The position numbers were made by a program, and so were the translations under genes. The notes below the pieces were generated by a model that saw only the letters and a list, made by a program, of their open reading frames with translations, was not told the origin of the DNA and ran no database searches. Shown here in pieces: positions 50,132 to 58,282 of a stretch of DNA of 64,000 nucleotides. The stretch comes from Thalassobaculum sp965228445 (GTDB lineage: Bacteria > Pseudomonadota > Alphaproteobacteria > Thalassobaculales > Thalassobaculaceae), in the NCBI GenBank assembly GCA_965228445.1, contig OZ245813.1:1922001-1986000 (forward strand), given 5' to 3'. Within the stretch, counting starts at the first letter, position 1, and each line of letters opens with the position of its first letter.

Positions 50132-52210
50132 ATGATCGCGGATTCCTTCTCCGTCAGTTTCGCCCCGCTGGTGCCCTGGGCGCTGGTGATCGGCCTCGGC
50201 GCCCTGGCGCTGCTGGTCCTGGCGCTGGGCTGGATCCGCGGCGCCAACGGGATCGTCTGGCGGACCGCCGCCCTTGCCGCGCTGACCCTCGCGCTCTCCA
50301 ATCCGACCCTGATCGCCGAACGCCGGGAGCCGCGCGAGGACGTGGTGGTCGTCGCCGTCGACCGCACCACCAGCCAGTCGATCGGCGCGCGGGCCGACCG
50401 AACGGACGCCGCGGTCCGCGCCCTGGAGGAACGGCTCGCCCGCCTGCCGGCGCTGCGGGTCAAGCAGGTCGAGGTGCGCGACGGCGGCATCGGCGAGACG
50501 ACGGAGGGCACCCGGCTGGGCGCCGCCGTCCGCGAGGCGCTGAGCGACGTGCCGGAAGGCCGGGTGGCCGGGGTGATCGCCGTCACCGACGGCCAAGTCC
50601 ATGACGCCGAACGCCTGGCCGACCTCGCCGACGCCCCGCTACACGTGCTGCTCACCGGCGACCAGGGGGAGCAGGATCGCCGCCTGCGCGTCGTCCAGGC
50701 GCCGAGCTTCGGCATGGTCGGCAAGACCGTCACCCTCACGGTCGAGGTCGTCGACCCCGCCACCGCCCAGGGCGAGCCCGTGGCGCTGCGCCTCTCCATC
50801 GACGGCGAGCCCGGACCGGACCTGCCCATCCCGGCGAACACCCGCCATGAGATCGAGCTGCCGATCGACCATGCCGGCCAGACCGTGGTCGAGCTGTCGG
50901 TCGAACCCGGCCCGGCCGAGCTGACCCTGGAGAACAACCGGGCCGTGGTCGGCGTCGGCGGCGTGCGCGACCGGCTGCGGGTGCTGCTGGTCTCCGGCGC
51001 GCCCCATGCGGGCGAGCGCACGTGGCGCGACATCCTGAAATCCGACCCCTCGGTGGACCTCGTCCATTTCACCATCCTGCGGCCGCCCGAGAAGCAGGAC
51101 GGCACGCCGATCCGAGAACTGTCGCTGATCGCCTTCCCGTTCCGCGAACTGTTCGAGCTCAAGCTAAACGAGTTCGACCTGATCATCTTCGACCGGTACC
51201 GCCGCCGGGGCGTGCTGCCGCGCCTGTATCTGAAGAACATCGCCGACTATGTCCGCGACGGCGGCGCCCTGCTGGAAGCCTCCGGTCCAACCTTCGCCGG
51301 CCGGCTCAGCCTGGCACGCACCCCGCTCGGCGAGGTCCTGCCGGTCAATCCGACCGGCGGGGTGATCGAACGGGGCTTCAAGCCGCGGGTCACCGATATC
51401 GGCCAGCGCCATCCGGTCACCAGCGCGCTGGCCGGCGCCAATTCCGGCCCGTCCACCGAGCCGGTCTGGGGCCGCTGGTTCCGGCAGATCGACGGCCAGG
51501 GCACCAACGGCAACGCGGTCATGAGCGGCATCGACGGCCGGCCGCTGCTGGTCCTGGACCGGGTCGGCGAAGGCCGCGTGGCGCATCTGCTCTCCGACCA
51601 GATCTGGCTGTGGAGCCGCGGCTTCGAGGGCGGCGGCCCCCAGGCCGAGGTGCTGCGCCGCACTGCCCACTGGCTGATGGAGGAGCCGGATCTGGAGGAG
51701 GACGACCTGCGGGCGATCTCGCGCGGCCGGTCGATCGAGGTCGAGCGCCGGACGCTGGGCGACACCGTTCCCCCGGTCCGGGTGACCGGGCCGGACGGCA
51801 GCGAGGTCACCCTCGATCTGGAGGTCACCCAGCCCGGACGGGCGCGCGGGACGCTCGAGGTGGAGCGCCCCGGGCTCTACCGGCTCAGCGACGGCGAACA
51901 GGACGCGCTGGTCGCCGTCGGCGCGCTCAACCCGGTCGAGTTCGCCGAGGTCGCCACCACCGACGCCAAGCTGGGTCCGCTGGCGGAGGCAAGCGGCGGC
52001 TCCGTCACCTGGCTCGCCGAGGCCGGCACCCCGTCGCTGCGCCGGGTGTCGCCCGGCCGAACCGCGTCGGGACGCGGGTGGATCGGCCTGCGGGAGAACG
52101 GCGACTACGTGGTCGCCGGGGTCTCGCTGCTGCCCGCCATGCCGGCAGCGCTGGCCCTGATCCTGGTGCTCGGCACCCTGATCCTGGCCTGGCGACGCGA
52201 GGGCGACTGA
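50132..52210 (+). CDS. Membrane protein with glutamine-amidotransferase-like domain
   Basis: A 692-residue protein with two N-terminal helices (about residues 13-60), one C-terminal helix (LPAMPAALALILVLGTLILA) and an extracytoplasmic or cytoplasmic body between. VVVVAVDRTTSQSIGARADR is VWA-like. LRVLLVSGAPHAGERTWRDI and NEFDLIIFDRYRRRGVLP resemble the class I glutamine amidotransferase fold, without a visible catalytic Cys-His pair. It closes the MoxR operon and matches the large membrane proteins seen last in such operons. No enzymatic activity can be claimed. Confidence 0.85.
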   Translation: MIADSFSVSFAPLVPWALVIGLGALALLVLALGWIRGANGIVWRTAALAALTLALSNPTLIAERREPREDVVVVAVDRTTSQSIGARADRTDAAVRALEERLARLPALRVKQVEVRDGGIGETTEGTRLGAAVREALSDVPEGRVAGVIAVTDGQVHDAERLADLADAPLHVLLTGDQGEQDRRLRVVQAPSFGMVGKTVTLTVEVVDPATAQGEPVALRLSIDGEPGPDLPIPANTRHEIELPIDHAGQTVVELSVEPGPAELTLENNRAVVGVGGVRDRLRVLLVSGAPHAGERTWRDILKSDPSVDLVHFTILRPPEKQDGTPIRELSLIAFPFRELFELKLNEFDLIIFDRYRRRGVLPRLYLKNIADYVRDGGALLEASGPTFAGRLSLARTPLGEVLPVNPTGGVIERGFKPRVTDIGQRHPVTSALAGANSGPSTEPVWGRWFRQIDGQGTNGNAVMSGIDGRPLLVLDRVGEGRVAHLLSDQIWLWSRGFEGGGPQAEVLRRTAHWLMEEPDLEEDDLRAISRGRSIEVERRTLGDTVPPVRVTGPDGSEVTLDLEVTQPGRARGTLEVERPGLYRLSDGEQDALVAVGALNPVEFAEVATTDAKLGPLAEASGGSVTWLAEAGTPSLRRVSPGRTASGRGWIGLRENGDYVVAGVSLLPAMPAALALILVLGTLILAWRREGD

Positions 52211-52359
52211 GGGAAACCACGCCCAAGGTAACCACGCACACAATCAAATAAGTGAATACTCATTCAGAACAATTCGCACAATTCTGATCACAATTTTGAC
52301 GTGACGGCTGCATACGTGCGTTGCGATAGTCCTGCATGGTCCGAGGGAGGGAGCATGCA

Positions 52360-52695
52360 ATGGACGGAATCTTTGACCATTGGATAGACCAATCCGGCAG
52401 AACGCTGTCTCTGAGTAACATTATACGCGATAAGACTGGCGAACAGGCGATCTGGTATGCCCTCAAAGACTTGGGCTATGCCGCCGTCGCCTGGGACGAG
52501 AACGGCGTACGGGTGCGGCTCGCCGCCGACGGGGTCGATCCCGGCACCGTGGACGGGCTGATGATGGCGCTGAAGGCCGTGCGGCGCCCGGTGGTGCTCG
52601 AGGTCTGGGACGGCGCCGACTGGCAGCGCCGGGATTATGCCGACGGGGCGAAGTTCGCCAACGACGTCTTCCTGGCGATCGATACCGCCGACTGA
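52360..52695 (+). CDS. Small hypothetical protein
   Basis: A 111-residue acidic soluble protein, MDGIFDHWIDQSGRTLSLSN and onward, starting after GGGAGG. It has an N-terminal helix-rich half and a C-terminal half with VVLEVWDGADWQRRDY. I recognise no family. It is preceded by an AT-rich 149-bp gap that probably holds its own promoter, and it converges on a LysR gene. Base composition of its first 40 codons is lower in GC than its neighbours. Confidence 0.7.
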   Translation: MDGIFDHWIDQSGRTLSLSNIIRDKTGEQAIWYALKDLGYAAVAWDENGVRVRLAADGVDPGTVDGLMMALKAVRRPVVLEVWDGADWQRRDYADGAKFANDVFLAIDTAD

Positions 52696-52707
52696 ACGGC
52701 CCACCGG

Positions 52708-53619
52708 CTATGCGCCGCCCCCCTCAGCGGCGCCGTCACCGAACACCGACACCGAGAAATCGATGAAGGCCCGCACCTTCGCCGCCAGCGGCCGGCCCGC
52801 CGGGTAGATCGCGTAGATCCCCACATCGGCCTTGCGGTAGTCCGGCAGGATCTCCTCGAGCCGCCCCTCGCGGACCGCCTCGCTGATGATGAAGTCCGGC
52901 ATCTGCACCACGCCGAGCCCCTGTTCCGCCGCGGCCGCCAGGGCGGTTCCGTTGTTCGACATCAGCCGCGGCTTGAACTTGTGGCGGACATGGCCGGACG
53001 GCCCGTCGAAGGTCCAGACCCCGCCGCCGTTCAGGTAGCTGTAGCCCAGACAGTCATGGCCGGAGAGGTCGGCGGGAACGCTCGGCCGGCCGCGCCGGTC
53101 GAGATAGGAGGGTGCGGCGGCGGTCAGTCCGCGCACGGATCCGAGCCGGCGCGCCATCATGCTTGAATCCGCCAGCACGCCGATCCGCAGGGCGACGTCG
53201 TAGCCCTCCTCCACCAGATCGACCCGGCGGTCGTTCAGCACCAGGTCGATCGACAGGTCGGGGCAGCCGGCCAGGAACCGGGCCAACTCCGGCGCAAGCT
53301 CGGTCTGGCCGAAGGACACCCCGGCACTGACCCGCAGCAGGCCGGACGGGGTGTCGCGATGCGCGCCCACCTCGGCCTCCGCCGCTTCAAACTCGGCGAC
53401 CGCGCGGCGGCTGTGCTCCAGCACCCGCTCCCCGGCCTCGGTGAGGCTGATCCGCCGGGTGGTGCGGTTCAGCAGCCGGGTGCCGAACCGGTCCTCCAGC
53501 CGGGACACCTGCTTGGACACCGCCGACTTGGAGATCCCCAGGCTTTCCGCCGCCCGCGAAAACCCGCCGGTCTCCGCCACCCGGGCGAAAACCGCCATCG
53601 CCGTCAAATGATCGAACAT
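52708..53619 (-). CDS. LysR-family transcriptional regulator
   Basis: A 303-residue LysR protein starting MFDHLTAMAVFARVAETGGF, with GAGGCGG upstream. The HTH is FSRAAESLGISKSAVSKQVS and the effector domain begins GLLRVSAGVSFGQTELAPEL; it is of the DsdC/CrgA-like group common beside redox genes. It is divergent from wrbA and pirin genes, an association known for LysR regulators that respond to quinones or electrophiles. ATCTGGA occurs twice in the shared gap (53638-53644 and 53679-53685). Confidence 0.9.
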   Translation of the reverse strand: MFDHLTAMAVFARVAETGGFSRAAESLGISKSAVSKQVSRLEDRFGTRLLNRTTRRISLTEAGERVLEHSRRAVAEFEAAEAEVGAHRDTPSGLLRVSAGVSFGQTELAPELARFLAGCPDLSIDLVLNDRRVDLVEEGYDVALRIGVLADSSMMARRLGSVRGLTAAAPSYLDRRGRPSVPADLSGHDCLGYSYLNGGGVWTFDGPSGHVRHKFKPRLMSNNGTALAAAAEQGLGVVQMPDFIISEAVREGRLEEILPDYRKADVGIYAIYPAGRPLAAKVRAFIDFSVSVFGDGAAEGGGA

Positions 53620-53766
53620 GGCCGCCTCATTGTCCTCATCTGGAAACAATACGTTGCCGCATATCCTATTTTATATCGATCTGGAGAACACCAAGTATAC
53701 CGCCGACGGATCATTGAGACGCCGGCCGCCCCGATGCGACGGACGACGGCGCGAAGGAGAGAGTGA

Positions 53767-54384
53767 ATGACCAAGGTTCTGGTGCTGTACTATTCGAGCT
53801 ACGGCCATATCGAGACGATGGCCGGCGCGGTCGCCAAGGGCGCGAGCAGCGTGCCCGGGGTGGAAGTGACCGTGAAGCGGGTGCCGGAGCTGATGCCGGA
53901 AGACGTCGCCAAGAAGGCCGGCGTCAAGCTCGACCAGGACGCGCCGATCGCCAAGCCGGAAGAGCTGGAGAACTACGACGCCATCATCTTCGGCACGCCG
54001 ACCCGGTTCGGCAACATGGCGTCGCAGATGCGCAACTTCCTCGACCAGACCGGCGGACTGTGGGCCCAGGGCAAGCTGGTCGGCAAGGTCGGCAGCGTGT
54101 TCGTGTCGACGGCGACGGGCGGCGGCAACGAGACCACCGCCACGTCGTTCCACACCACCCTGCTGCACCATGGCATGGTGATCGTCGGCCTGCCCTACGC
54201 CGCCAAGGAACTGCTGAACATCGACGAGTTCCGCGGCGGATCGCCCTACGGCGCCGGCACCATCGCCGGTCCGGACGGCAGCCGCCAGCCGTCGGCCAAC
54301 GAACTGGCCATGGCGGAGTTCCAGGGCGCCCATGTCGCGAAGATCGCGGCGGGCGTCAGCGCCGGGCTGAAGAGCCAGGCGTAA
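53767..54384 (+). CDS. wrbA: NAD(P)H:quinone oxidoreductase, WrbA type
   Basis: A 205-residue flavodoxin-fold enzyme that reduces quinones by two electrons. LVLYYSSYGHIETMAGAVAK is the FMN phosphate loop, FGTPTRFGNMASQMRNFLDQ and HHGMVIVGLPYA are WrbA landmarks, and length is normal. AAGGAGAG precedes the ATG. It is followed by pirin after 78 bp and controlled in all likelihood by the divergent LysR protein. Confidence 0.95.
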   Translation: MTKVLVLYYSSYGHIETMAGAVAKGASSVPGVEVTVKRVPELMPEDVAKKAGVKLDQDAPIAKPEELENYDAIIFGTPTRFGNMASQMRNFLDQTGGLWAQGKLVGKVGSVFVSTATGGGNETTATSFHTTLLHHGMVIVGLPYAAKELLNIDEFRGGSPYGAGTIAGPDGSRQPSANELAMAEFQGAHVAKIAAGVSAGLKSQA

Positions 54385-54462
54385 TCCCGCGCCGCGCTGA
54401 CAGACAGGCGGCGCTTCACCCGCGCCGTGCTGTCGTCAGGCGGCGTGAGCCAGGAGGCTACA

Positions 54463-55167
54463 ATGATCGACGTGCGTCCTTTCGAGTCGCTGGGCAAGTT
54501 CCGGATCGACTGGCTGAATGCCAGGCATCACTTCAGCTTCGGCCATTATGTCGACCCCAAGCGCATGGGCTTCGGCGCCCTGCGCGTGTGGAACGACGAC
54601 ACGATCGAGCCGGACAGCGGGTTCGATCCGCATCCGCACCGCGACATGGAGATCATCACCTATGTCCGCAAAGGGGCGATCACCCACCTGGACCGGCTGG
54701 GCAACGAGGGCCGTACCGAAGCCGGCGACGTGCAGGTGATGTCGGCCGGAACCGGTATCGTCCATGCCGAGTACAACAAGGAGCCGGGCCAGACCCAGAT
54801 CTTCCAGATCTGGATCGAACCCTCGGGGCGCGGTTTCGAGCCGCGCTGGGACGCCCGCCAGTTCCCGAAGGGCGACCGCTCGGGCGACCTGGTCGTTCTG
54901 GCCTCCGGACGGCCGCAGGACGCCGATAACGGCGCGCTCAGCATCAACCAGGATGCCGCCGTGCTCGGCGCCACCATCAAGGCCGGACAAAGCGTCACCC
55001 ACGCGCTGGGAACGGGCCGCAAGGCCTACCTGGTGGCCGCGGTCGGCGCGATCGAGGTCAACGGTGTCGCCGCCAAGGCGCGCGACGGCGTGGCGATCGC
55101 CGAGGTGGACAGCGTCGAGATCACCGCGACCGAGGATGCGGAGATCGTCCTGGTCGACGTGCCCTGA
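54463..55167 (+). CDS. Pirin family bicupin protein (YhaK/quercetinase-like)
   Basis: A 234-residue bicupin. FDPHPHRDMEIITYVRKGAI carries the N-terminal cupin metal ligands (HPHRDME), and AGTGIVHAEYNKEPGQTQIF the remaining His and Glu. The C-terminal cupin lacks metal ligands, as usual. Pirins of this type are redox sensors or quercetin dioxygenases. AGGAGG precedes the ATG. It lies behind wrbA in an apparent quinone/redox-stress unit. Confidence 0.92.
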   Translation: MIDVRPFESLGKFRIDWLNARHHFSFGHYVDPKRMGFGALRVWNDDTIEPDSGFDPHPHRDMEIITYVRKGAITHLDRLGNEGRTEAGDVQVMSAGTGIVHAEYNKEPGQTQIFQIWIEPSGRGFEPRWDARQFPKGDRSGDLVVLASGRPQDADNGALSINQDAAVLGATIKAGQSVTHALGTGRKAYLVAAVGAIEVNGVAAKARDGVAIAEVDSVEITATEDAEIVLVDVP

Positions 55168-55229
55168 TCGGACGGGCTTCGAGCCACGGGCGCAGACCCG
55201 GCGCTCGGACCCGATCAACCAAGTGCAGC

Positions 55230-55253
55230 GGGGCGGTCCAACCGCCCCGTTTT
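55230..55253 (+). terminator. Rho-independent terminator after pirin
   Basis: GGGGCGGT (55230-55237) pairs with ACCGCCCC (55241-55248) around CCA and is followed by GTTTTCT. This is a good intrinsic terminator for the wrbA-pirin unit. The stem may also stop the PilZ gene that converges on it from the other strand. Confidence 0.85.
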
Positions 55254-55264
55254 CTGTTGGCGGT

Positions 55265-55630
55265 TCAACCGACCGGACCCGACGGGCCCTCCTCGCCCGC
55301 CATCCGCATCCAGGTCGAGACGATGATCCCGGCATCCTCCGACGCGAAGCGCAGTCGCGTGCCGCCGCTCTCGTGGCCGAGGATCTCTCCGTCCAGGCTC
55401 ATCCCCGTGGCCGGGTCGCGCACGGTGACGACCGCCCCCAGCGGCGCCTCCACCGCCGGCAGCACCCGCATGCCGCCGGCCGAGACGTTCTCGACCCGGC
55501 AGTCGGACGCGACGCCGTTGACGATGACTTCTAGCCCCGAGCTGACCGGATAGCGCTCATTTCGACGGCGATCACCCGCCACAGGCATTGATTTCGAAAG
55601 TTTTCCACGTATCCATGTGACAATCGACAT
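55265..55630 (-). CDS. PilZ-domain protein (predicted cyclic-di-GMP receptor)
   Basis: A 121-residue protein made of a short basic N-terminus and a single PilZ domain. The c-di-GMP motif R-x3-R is in RRRNERYPV and the N-x-S-x2-G motif in VENVSAGGMRV. The ATG at 55630 follows GGAGGG; an ATG at 55645 is an alternative. As a stand-alone PilZ it would act by contact with a partner. The gene is divergent from an unrecognised 346-residue protein. Confidence 0.9.
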   Translation of the reverse strand: MSIVTWIRGKLSKSMPVAGDRRRNERYPVSSGLEVIVNGVASDCRVENVSAGGMRVLPAVEAPLGAVVTVRDPATGMSLDGEILGHESGGTRLRFASEDAGIIVSTWMRMAGEEGPSGPVG

Positions 55631-55805
55631 CTTACCCTCCAACATCACATGGTAGCGTCGGTTCAGTATTCGCGCGATGCGTGATCCGATTGCGTGATCG
55701 GCGGGTCGCGCGGCGCACCATTGTTGTTCGCCGACCGGCGGTTCTGATAGATGTTCAAATGATAAGCCGGTTTTACAAAATTTTACCGGCATTTTAGGGG
55801 GCTTG

Positions 55806-56846
55806 ATGTCGACGGAGGCGATCGACACGGAGGGATATAGCGCCGAGGACAAGGATGCGCTGCACATCCTACCCCTCGCGATCATCCCTCTGCGCACCCC
55901 CGGCATGCGCCGCACCCGGCTGGTGAAGAACGCCCGGCTCGACACGGTGGTCGAGCTGTTCAAGGACAACCGCGCCGGCTCCGGCCAGATCGACATCCGC
56001 GCGCTCGGCGACTATTTCGACACCTCGGCCCCGACCTTCGAGGAGGACCGCACGATCGTCGAAGTGCTGTCCCAGGAGCCCAGCTTCGACGTCTATTCCC
56101 TGCGTCTGGCCCTGCGGTCGCACAACATCAAGGTCGACGAGGCCCAGCATCTCCGCCTTTCGCCGCAGACCCAGGAGAAGCTGACCGAATACATGCGGGT
56201 GTTCACCCGGCCGCTGATCCAGAAGGTCTTCGGCAGCGATACCAAGGACGTCTCTTCGGCCGCCGAGATCTTCGAGATGTTCCGCGGCGTCGATCGCGAC
56301 GTGGCGATGAAGCGGATCAAGTCGATTTCCGAGGCGCTGGGCATCGAGGTCGACCAGATCCCGGGGTTTCTGGAGGATTACGGCGACATCTTCCTGTCGC
56401 TCTCCTACTTCAAGCGCGCCCTGGAGGACATCCGCCCCACCTTCGAGCGGTTCAAGGCCTGGACCGACGAGGGCATCCGCAATTCCCATCTGCGGCACAA
56501 CAAGGACGCGGTGCGATACTCCGACATCGTCGACGCCCAGATGGACGAGGCGATTGCCTTCACCATGCTGCGGTTCAAGGCGTTCGACGAGGCGAGCCAG
56601 GACTTCTGGAAGGACCTGTCCGAGTACCGCTACGCCCATCTGCGCCGGCTGGTGACCAGCAACCACCGCACCATCGGCGGCATCCTGTGCGCCCTGTCGG
56701 TGAAGATGATCCGCTGGCAGGAGGATTTCCCCGGCGAAAGCGGCAGCCCGAACAAGCGGGCCGACTGGCTGCTGGCCGAAATGGTTCCCGGTCTCGACAA
56801 GATCCGCCACATCCAGCGCAGCGCCCCGTCGCTCGCCCCGATCTGA
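55806..56846 (+). CDS. Conserved hypothetical protein, helical, unknown function
   Basis: A 346-residue soluble, mostly helical protein starting MSTEAIDTEGYSAEDKDALH. It has no signal, membrane helix or motif that I can name. Recognisable traits are a basic patch (GMRRTRLVKNARLD), a helical middle (SSAAEIFEMFRGVDRDVAMK) and a charged C-terminal half with WTDEGIRNSHLRHNKDAVRY. Codon use is like the rest of the window, so recent transfer is unlikely. It is divergent from a PilZ protein across 175 bp and ends 27 bp before a GST gene. Confidence 0.85.
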   Translation: MSTEAIDTEGYSAEDKDALHILPLAIIPLRTPGMRRTRLVKNARLDTVVELFKDNRAGSGQIDIRALGDYFDTSAPTFEEDRTIVEVLSQEPSFDVYSLRLALRSHNIKVDEAQHLRLSPQTQEKLTEYMRVFTRPLIQKVFGSDTKDVSSAAEIFEMFRGVDRDVAMKRIKSISEALGIEVDQIPGFLEDYGDIFLSLSYFKRALEDIRPTFERFKAWTDEGIRNSHLRHNKDAVRYSDIVDAQMDEAIAFTMLRFKAFDEASQDFWKDLSEYRYAHLRRLVTSNHRTIGGILCALSVKMIRWQEDFPGESGSPNKRADWLLAEMVPGLDKIRHIQRSAPSLAPI

Positions 56847-56873
56847 TCCTTCCCTCCTCCGGAGCCCCCCGCC

Positions 56874-57455
56874 ATGCGCATTCTCGGAGACACCGCCTCG
56901 GGCAACTGCCTGAAGGTCAAGTACGCGGCCGACCACCTCGGTCTCTCCTACGACTGGACCCCTGTCGACATCATGACGGGCGGAAGCCGCACGCCGGAGT
57001 TCCTGGCCCTCAACCCCATGGGGCAGGTGCCGGTGATCGTGCTCGATGACGGCCGCGCGCTCGGCCAGTCGAACGCCATTCTGCAGTATCTGGCGGATGG
57101 GACCGACCTGCTCCCCGCCGATCCCTTCGACCGCGCCAAGGTGGCGGAATGGCTGTTCTGGGAACAGTACAGCCACGAACCCTATGTCGCGGTCTGCCGC
57201 TTCCACATGGTCTACAAGGGCGAGCCGAAGGAAACGCGGGAGCCCTGGCGCGTCCAGCGCGGCGAAGCCGCCCTCGACGCCCTGGAGACCGCGCTGACCG
57301 GGCGGGAGTTCCTGGTCGGTACCGCCCTGACCATCGCCGACATCGCGCTGCTGGCCTATACCCGGCTCGCCGAGGAGGGCGGCTTCGACCTCGCATCCCG
57401 GCCGGCGGTTGGAAACTGGATCGCGCGGTGCGAGGCTGTGCTGAACCTCGACTGA
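56874..57455 (+). CDS. Glutathione S-transferase family protein
   Basis: A 193-residue GST. The thioredoxin-like N-domain begins MRILGDTASGNCLKVKYAAD, has the cis-Pro region NPMGQVPVIVLDDGRALGQS with the glutathione-binding QS, and the C-domain has FLVGTALTIADIALLAYTRL, the N-capping box of GSTs. The likely catalytic residue is Ser9 or Cys12 near the first turn. Substrate is unknown. The gene ends 14 bp before an ABC ATPase gene. Confidence 0.92.
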   Translation: MRILGDTASGNCLKVKYAADHLGLSYDWTPVDIMTGGSRTPEFLALNPMGQVPVIVLDDGRALGQSNAILQYLADGTDLLPADPFDRAKVAEWLFWEQYSHEPYVAVCRFHMVYKGEPKETREPWRVQRGEAALDALETALTGREFLVGTALTIADIALLAYTRLAEEGGFDLASRPAVGNWIARCEAVLNLD

Positions 57456-57469
57456 CCGGATACCGCCCG

Positions 57470-58282
57470 ATGCACGCCTCCGCCTCCCAGTCCCCCGCCG
57501 TCGCCGTTTCCGGCGTCACCCACCGCTTCGGGCCGCTCGGCGTGCTCGGCCCGCTCGACCTGAACGTGTCCACCGGCGAGTTCGTCGCCCTGGTCGGCCC
57601 GTCCGGCTGCGGCAAATCCACCCTGCTCCGCCTCGTCGCCGGCCTGGTCGCGCCGACCGGCGGCGGTATCTCGGTGGACGGTAAAGCGGTCACCGGCCCC
57701 GACCCGAAGCGGGGCATGGTGTTCCAGCAGCCGGCCCTGTTTCCCTGGCTCGACGTGGCGGCCAATGTCCGCTTCGGACTGGACGAACAGGGCGTGTCCC
57801 GGGCCGAGGGCGACCGCCGGGCCGCCGACTGGCTCGCCGCGGTCGACATCGCCGATTTCGGCAAGGCGCTGCCCGCCACCCTGTCCGGCGGCATGGCGCA
57901 ACGCGCCGCCCTCGCCCGCGCCCTGGCGCCGGAACCGGACCTGCTGCTGCTGGACGAGCCGTTCGGCGCACTGGACAGCCTGACCCGCCGCGACATGCAG
58001 GCGCTGCTGGAGCGGGTTCGCCAGCGCACCTCGGCGACGGTGATCCTGGTCACCCACGACGTGGAGGAGGCGCTGTTCCTGGCCGACCGGGTGGTGGTGC
58101 TGTCGCCGCGTCCCGGCCGGGTGGTGGCCGAGGTGGCCGTGTCCTTCGACCATCCGCGCGACGACGCCCTGCGCCTGTCGCCCGCCTTCATGGAGGCGCG
58201 TGCCGCGGTGGAAGCGGCCCTGGCGTCGAGCCGGCAGCCGGCCGAGGTCAGCCGACGAGAGTCGGAACTCCTGCCCGGATGA
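57470..58282 (+). CDS. ABC transporter ATP-binding protein, NitT/TauT/SsuB type
   Basis: A 270-residue ATPase. Walker A is GPSGCGKSTLLRLVAGL, the signature LSGGMAQRAALARAL and Walker B LLLLDEPFGALDSLTRRDMQ. The GMVFQQPALFPWLDVAANVR loop and the C-terminal SPRPGRVVAEV are typical of nitrate/sulfonate/taurine importers. No permease or binding-protein gene is adjacent, so it is an orphan subunit here or works with a remote permease. Its end overlaps the minus-strand hutI by 35 bp. Confidence 0.92.
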   Translation: MHASASQSPAVAVSGVTHRFGPLGVLGPLDLNVSTGEFVALVGPSGCGKSTLLRLVAGLVAPTGGGISVDGKAVTGPDPKRGMVFQQPALFPWLDVAANVRFGLDEQGVSRAEGDRRAADWLAAVDIADFGKALPATLSGGMAQRAALARALAPEPDLLLLDEPFGALDSLTRRDMQALLERVRQRTSATVILVTHDVEEALFLADRVVVLSPRPGRVVAEVAVSFDHPRDDALRLSPAFMEARAAVEAALASSRQPAEVSRRESELLPG

